The notes under the pieces: generated by a model | Told to the model about the DNA's origin: nothing | Database searches by the model: none | Seen by the model: only the letters and a program-made list of their open reading frames with translations | Program-made: the position numbers and the translations under genes | Source: Malaciobacter halophilus | GTDB taxonomy: Bacteria; Campylobacterota; Campylobacteria; Campylobacterales; Arcobacteraceae | DNA: 64,000 nucleotides | Assembly (NCBI RefSeq): GCF_002837275.1 | Contig: NZ_NXIF01000038.1 | Location: 1 to 64,000, forward strand | Reading direction: 5' to 3' | Shown here: positions 60,473-64,000 of the stretch, one piece after another | Layout of the letters: every line of letters begins with the position of its first letter | Position numbering within the stretch: position 1 is the first letter of the stretch

Positions 60473-61663
60473 ATGAAGAAAAGAATTCTTATTGTTGGTG
60501 GTGGTACAGCTGGTACTATGACAGCAAATAATTTAGCAAAAAAATTGATGTATGAAATTGATAAAGATGAAATTGAAATAACAATGATTTCAAACTCAAA
60601 ATATCATTATTATAGACCTGGTGCTATGTATGTGGCTTTTCATAAAGCTTCTGGACAGGAGTTTGTAAGAGAACAAAGAACTCTTTTAATGCCTGAAATA
60701 AACTTTTTAGTAGATGAAGCTGTACAGATTGATACTAATGAAAATTTTGTAAAAGGTAAGAGTGGAACTATATATAAATATGATTTTGTAATTCTTGCAA
60801 CAGGTTGTGAAGTAGCAGTTGATAGAATTCCTGGATTAAAAGAGGGTGGAGATTGGTTTTACTCTTATGATGGAGCAAAAAAATTAGCAAAAAAATTTGG
60901 GCAGTTAAAAAAAGGAAGAGTTTTAGTAACTGTAAACTTCCCTAAAACTCCAAATGTTCCCCATCAGTGTGGTATTGCTCCTATTGAAACTACAATTATG
61001 TTACATGACCATTTAAAAGAACAGGGATTAAGAGATGATATAGAGATTGTATATACTTATCCAAAAGTTGCACAAGCAGTTACAGATGGTCTTTTCTTAC
61101 AAGGACCTACATCAAAAGTTTTACCTTCAATCTTTGATGGCATAGGTGTAAAGTATAAAACTAGTTTTACATTAAATAAAGTAGACCCTGATAAAAAAAT
61201 TGCTTATTCTCAAGAGGGTGAAGAGATTGAGTTTGATATATTAATGTCAACTCCTCCATTTATTGCAACTAAGTTTATTAGAGAATCAGGCTTATCAAAA
61301 GCAGTAGATGATGAAGGATGGTTACCAACTGATAAAAAAACTCTTAAGGTTAAAGGCTATGATAATATTTATACTTTAGGGGATACTGTTGATTTACCAG
61401 TTTCTAAAGCAGGAGGTACTATTCATAATCAAACAGATGTAGTTGCAGATAATATTGCTTCTGAAATTAGATATGGGTACCCAACTGAAAGTTATGATGG
61501 AAAAGTTATTGCAATTGCTCAGATGGGGTTATCTTGTGGAATGCCACTTTGGTATGACTATAAAGAAGATGTAAAGCCAACACCTTGTAGTAAACTAGGT
61601 AGTTTTGTTAGAAAAGGTTTTAATATGGGTATTTATTGGGCAGCAGCTCGAGGAATGGTATAG
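60473..61663 (+). CDS. Sulfide:quinone oxidoreductase-like flavoprotein
   Basis: A 396-aa FAD enzyme of the SQR/flavocytochrome c sulfide dehydrogenase family. The N-terminal dinucleotide fold is ILIVGGGTAGTM. Cys112 (ATGC), Cys166 (PHQCGIAP) and Cys355 (LSCGMP) match the three redox Cys of SQRs; Cys166 and Cys355 are the probable polysulfide-forming pair. A second FAD contact is YTLGDTVDLPVSKAGGT. The C-terminus is amphipathic for membrane contact. It would oxidise sulfide to sulfur and reduce quinone, either for energy or for detoxification. It is followed by a DUF1641 gene, a common SQR neighbour. Confidence 0.85.
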   Translation: MKKRILIVGGGTAGTMTANNLAKKLMYEIDKDEIEITMISNSKYHYYRPGAMYVAFHKASGQEFVREQRTLLMPEINFLVDEAVQIDTNENFVKGKSGTIYKYDFVILATGCEVAVDRIPGLKEGGDWFYSYDGAKKLAKKFGQLKKGRVLVTVNFPKTPNVPHQCGIAPIETTIMLHDHLKEQGLRDDIEIVYTYPKVAQAVTDGLFLQGPTSKVLPSIFDGIGVKYKTSFTLNKVDPDKKIAYSQEGEEIEFDILMSTPPFIATKFIRESGLSKAVDDEGWLPTDKKTLKVKGYDNIYTLGDTVDLPVSKAGGTIHNQTDVVADNIASEIRYGYPTESYDGKVIAIAQMGLSCGMPLWYDYKEDVKPTPCSKLGSFVRKGFNMGIYWAAARGMV

Positions 61664-61671
61664 GAGAGATT

Positions 61672-62025
61672 ATGAGTGAAAAAGTAGAAGTTTTAAAAAC
61701 TAAAGAGATGCAAGAACTTGAAGAAAAGTTTTCAATGCTAGTTCAAACAGGAAGAATTGATAATATTATTGATTTACTAGCGGTTTTATCAGATAATATT
61801 GAGATGACAACAGCTCCTATGGTTGATAAGATGGTAGGAACAGTAGATAATTTAGCAACTGCAGGATTTGTTACTCAAAATGCTGTTAGATATGCAAATA
61901 GAGAAATAAAGAAAAATGAAATACCTTCACTATTTGGCTTACTTAAGTTATTAAAAGATGAAGAGACACGAAAAGGTTTAGCTTTTATTCTTCATTTAAC
62001 AAAAGGTATTGGTAAACAAGTATAA
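61672..62025 (+). CDS. DUF1641 protein linked to SQR
   Basis: A 117-aa protein with the DUF1641 helical pattern TGRIDNIIDLLAVLSDNIEMTTAPMVDKMVGTVDNLATAG and ending FGLLKLLKDEETRKGLAFILHLTKGIGKQ. DUF1641 genes are often beside sulfide oxidoreductases and formate dehydrogenases; their role is not known to me. The ATG at 61672 has AGGAG upstream; an in-frame ATG at 61636 lies inside the SQR-like gene. Terminator follows. Confidence 0.82.
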   Translation: MSEKVEVLKTKEMQELEEKFSMLVQTGRIDNIIDLLAVLSDNIEMTTAPMVDKMVGTVDNLATAGFVTQNAVRYANREIKKNEIPSLFGLLKLLKDEETRKGLAFILHLTKGIGKQV

Positions 62026-62030
62026 CTACT

Positions 62031-62065
62031 AATATAAACTTTCTATTTTATAGGAAGTTTATATT
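62031..62065. terminator. Bidirectional terminator between DUF1641 and MATE genes
   Basis: AATATAAACTTTCTAT pairs with ATAGGAAGTTTATATT (one G-U) across a TTT loop. The hairpin spans the MATE stop codon at 62043-62045. Confidence 0.8.
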
Positions 62066-63398
62066 TACTTAATAACTTATGAGTATAAAAGTATGCAAAA
62101 ATCGCAGCACTATAAATCATGATAAGAACACCAACCCAAAGATAGATATAATCTAAAGCAAGCCAAATAACTATAACATAAGCAATAGCATATTTAGCAA
62201 TTAGCTGACGATATAAACCTATGTATACAATCATCTTAGGTTTTTTTATTCCTTGTAGCGTTGAAACACAAATAAATAGTATTACATAAGCATAAAAAAT
62301 CAATACTTCAACTACTAAATAATCATACCCAAAACCAATTACAATTGGGTCAGAATCAAACTGTGAAACAATAGTTTTCCCAAAAATATATAAAAAAATT
62401 ATTCCAAATGTAGCAATTATAAAACCATATTTTAAAGCCTTATTTACTGTTTCTTGAACTCTATCAAATCTTTTAGCACCAAAGTTATTTGAAACTAGGG
62501 ATAGTACAGCAGAACTAAGCCCAAGAGCGGGTAAAAGCATGATTTGTTCAACTCTAAAGCCTATTCCATATCCTGCAACAGCTTTTACTCCATAAAGTGA
62601 TACAAAGTACATTAAAATAAGTGAACCAATAGACATAATAAGCATATTCATAGAAGAAGGGATACCTTGATTTATCATCTGTTTATAGACTTTTTTATGA
62701 GGAAAAAAGTAGCTTATTTTTTCAAAGTGTACAAGCTTTGTATCCATAACTTTTCTAAGAAGATAAAGGGCATTTAAAAGCTGTATTAAAACTGTTGAAA
62801 GGGCTATTCCTTTTATTCCCATTGCAGGAATAAATAAAAATCCATAAATAAACAAAGGATTTAAAACTAAGTTTGCAAAGAATCCAAAGATTAAAGTATT
62901 TCTATATGATTTTGTATCTCCTCTTGATACAAGTATTGCATTTAAAGCAAAGTTTGTCATAAAAAAGATTGTACCTGCAAGAATTATATTTATATAATCT
63001 AGTGCCATATCCATATAAGCTCCACTAGCACCTAAAAGTGTAAATAGGTATGGAGATATTAAAAAACCAACTAGAGTTAAAGCAAGAGCAATAAGCTGCA
63101 TAAAGAAGATTCCTTTATGTGCATATAGTGAAGCTAAAAATCTTTTAGAACGACCACTTGCATTTCCAATAAGTGCTGTAATTGCTGATGAAAAACCATA
63201 CCCAAGCCCAATAATTGTAAAAAATATCATAAATGAAAGTGAGAGTGCTGAAATTGCTTGAGTTGAAATAAGTCCTGCATAAAATGTATCTACAACATTA
63301 TACATAGTATTAAAAAACATACCAGTACTTGCAGGAATGGCTATTTGTTTAAGTAAGGTTGGAATATCTTCTTTTATTAAATGTGAGTCTGTTTTCAA
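62043..63398 (-). CDS. MATE-family multidrug exporter
   Basis: A 451-aa membrane protein with 12 helices and the MATE patterns IAIPASTGMFFNTMYNVVDTFYAGLISTQAISALSLSFM and ALVSRGDTKSYRNTLIFGF-type loop between the bundles. MATE pumps exchange sodium or protons for cationic drugs and metabolites. The specific substrate is unknown. The start is TTG with AAGG seven bases upstream. It is separated from hom by about 70 bases and has no regulator nearby. Confidence 0.87.
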   Translation of the reverse strand: MKTDSHLIKEDIPTLLKQIAIPASTGMFFNTMYNVVDTFYAGLISTQAISALSLSFMIFFTIIGLGYGFSSAITALIGNASGRSKRFLASLYAHKGIFFMQLIALALTLVGFLISPYLFTLLGASGAYMDMALDYINIILAGTIFFMTNFALNAILVSRGDTKSYRNTLIFGFFANLVLNPLFIYGFLFIPAMGIKGIALSTVLIQLLNALYLLRKVMDTKLVHFEKISYFFPHKKVYKQMINQGIPSSMNMLIMSIGSLILMYFVSLYGVKAVAGYGIGFRVEQIMLLPALGLSSAVLSLVSNNFGAKRFDRVQETVNKALKYGFIIATFGIIFLYIFGKTIVSQFDSDPIVIGFGYDYLVVEVLIFYAYVILFICVSTLQGIKKPKMIVYIGLYRQLIAKYAIAYVIVIWLALDYIYLWVGVLIMIYSAAIFAYFYTHKLLSKYKLPIK

Positions 63399-63453
63399 AT
63401 GTTAACCTTAATTAAGTTATAAAATAGATATTAGCTAAAAAGTAAGTTTAAAA

Positions 63454-63487
63454 GATTAGAGTAGAAGATTAATCTTCTATTCTAATC
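63454..63487 (-). terminator. 34-bp near-perfect palindrome at the end of hom
   Basis: GATTAGAGTAGAAGATT and AATCTTCTATTCTAATC form a 17-bp stem with one G-U pair and no spacer. It overlaps the last codons of hom and is the probable terminator on the minus strand. Confidence 0.65.
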
Positions 63488-64000
63488 ATTGCAGGTTTTT
63501 GAGTTACTACTTTAGTATTCTCTAGTTCTTCAATTGCTTTTAAAATATCTTTTTCAACTGAAGAGTGAGTAGAAAGTAAAAGGTTTGATTTTTGATTACC
63601 TAATGGCTTTTGTAACATCTTTTCAATAGAGATGCCACATTCACCTAAAATAGAAGCAACTTTTGCTAAAACACCTGTTTTATCAGCAACTTCCAATCTT
63701 AAATAATATTTTGTTTTTATCTCTTTTTTATTTTGTAGTGAAAGTTTATTTCCATAACTTCTTTCAAAGCCAAGCATTGGAGAACCTTTCCCACGTCTTG
63801 CTATATCAACAATATTTGCAATAACAGCACTTGCCGTTGCATCACCACCTGCACCTGGCCCATAATACATTGTTTCACCAACTTTATCGCCAATTACTGA
63901 AATACCATTCATAACTCCATCAACTTTAGCAATCATTTGATTTTTTGGAACAAAAGCAGGATGTACTCTTAATTCAATATTATCATCTTCTCTTTTTGCA
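63469..64000 (-). CDS. hom: Homoserine dehydrogenase, C-terminal part (cut by window end)
   Basis: The frame runs off the right edge. The visible 177 codons hold the end of the catalytic domain (ELRVHPAFVPKNQMIAKVDGVMNGISVIG; GDKVGETMYYGPGAGGDATASAVIANIVD) and a C-terminal ACT domain (YYLRLEVADKTGVLAKVASILGECGISIEKMLQKP). Homoserine dehydrogenase makes homoserine for threonine, methionine and isoleucine; the ACT domain binds an amino-acid feedback inhibitor, usually threonine. The ATG at 63936 is internal and not the start. Confidence 0.93.
   Translation of the reverse strand, partial: AKREDDNIELRVHPAFVPKNQMIAKVDGVMNGISVIGDKVGETMYYGPGAGGDATASAVIANIVDIARRGKGSPMLGFERSYGNKLSLQNKKEIKTKYYLRLEVADKTGVLAKVASILGECGISIEKMLQKPLGNQKSNLLLSTHSSVEKDILKAIEELENTKVVTQKPAMIRIED

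Noticed and set aside
1-64000. tRNA, rRNA, CRISPR arrays, insertion sequences, prophage or integron genes
   Set aside because: Looked for on both strands by eye; no cloverleaf-like GC-rich segments, no regularly spaced repeats, no transposase or integrase-like frames.

Overview
The window is AT-rich DNA from a Campylobacterota bacterium, most likely Arcobacteraceae (Arcobacter/Aliarcobacter-like). The basis is gene content, not a database match: a ksgA-rnj-rluB block as in Campylobacter, an RNase J with a Q/N/K-rich leader, histidine kinases with an A/S-H-Q-W-x-x-P-L H-box, lutABC with an Fe-S D-lactate dehydrogenase, a TorA-type reductase with its own monohaem cytochrome, and a crdA-crdB-czcB-czcA-like copper efflux operon. 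I saw no rRNA, tRNA, CRISPR, prophage or insertion sequence. No gap between genes exceeds 300 bases.

Layout. 1-9.9 kb: housekeeping genes (nucleoside phosphorylase-like protein, SIMPL protein, hisF; then ksgA, rnj, kdsD, rluB, rarA, hemJ, PIN-PhoH). A perfect parS (83-98) and a one-mismatch parS inside kdsD (5623-5638) suggest the replication origin is near. 10-24 kb: hydroxyacid dehydrogenase, Phd-like protein, chemoreceptor, an orphan TRAP binding protein with bluB, asnB, an AEC transporter that seems to lack a standard start codon, a CheY-like protein, a phosphate transporter, a DEAD-box helicase and accBC. 24-37 kb: a lactate module: lutABC, a two-component system with a periplasmic substrate-binding sensor, a TRAP transporter and a D-lactate dehydrogenase. 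37-46 kb: SurA-like chaperone, gatB, gpsA, then a Cache-type two-component system controlling a TMAO/DMSO reductase and its cytochrome.

46-58 kb is a copper-type island. On the minus strand lie an RND efflux system, a FixH/CrdA-like protein and a two-component system. Divergent from it is yceI followed by the most interesting locus here: a secreted Cys-rich precursor with four CGxGKCG motifs (56371-56709), a DUF692/MNIO enzyme and a DUF2063-type partner. This is the layout of a bufferin/methanobactin-like RiPP pathway, probably for copper binding. 58-62 kb: a soluble PAS kinase and regulator controlling a sulfide:quinone oxidoreductase-like flavoprotein and a DUF1641 protein. The window ends with a MATE exporter and the C-terminal part of homoserine dehydrogenase.

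A shared regulatory design is visible. In four places (before the TRAP binding protein, the Tor cytochrome, yceI and the SQR-like gene) the DNA between a two-component system and its neighbouring gene carries direct repeats with an 11-bp period just upstream of a -10 element, the arrangement expected for OmpR/PhoB-type regulators. Each site has a different motif, which suggests four separate sensor-to-target modules.
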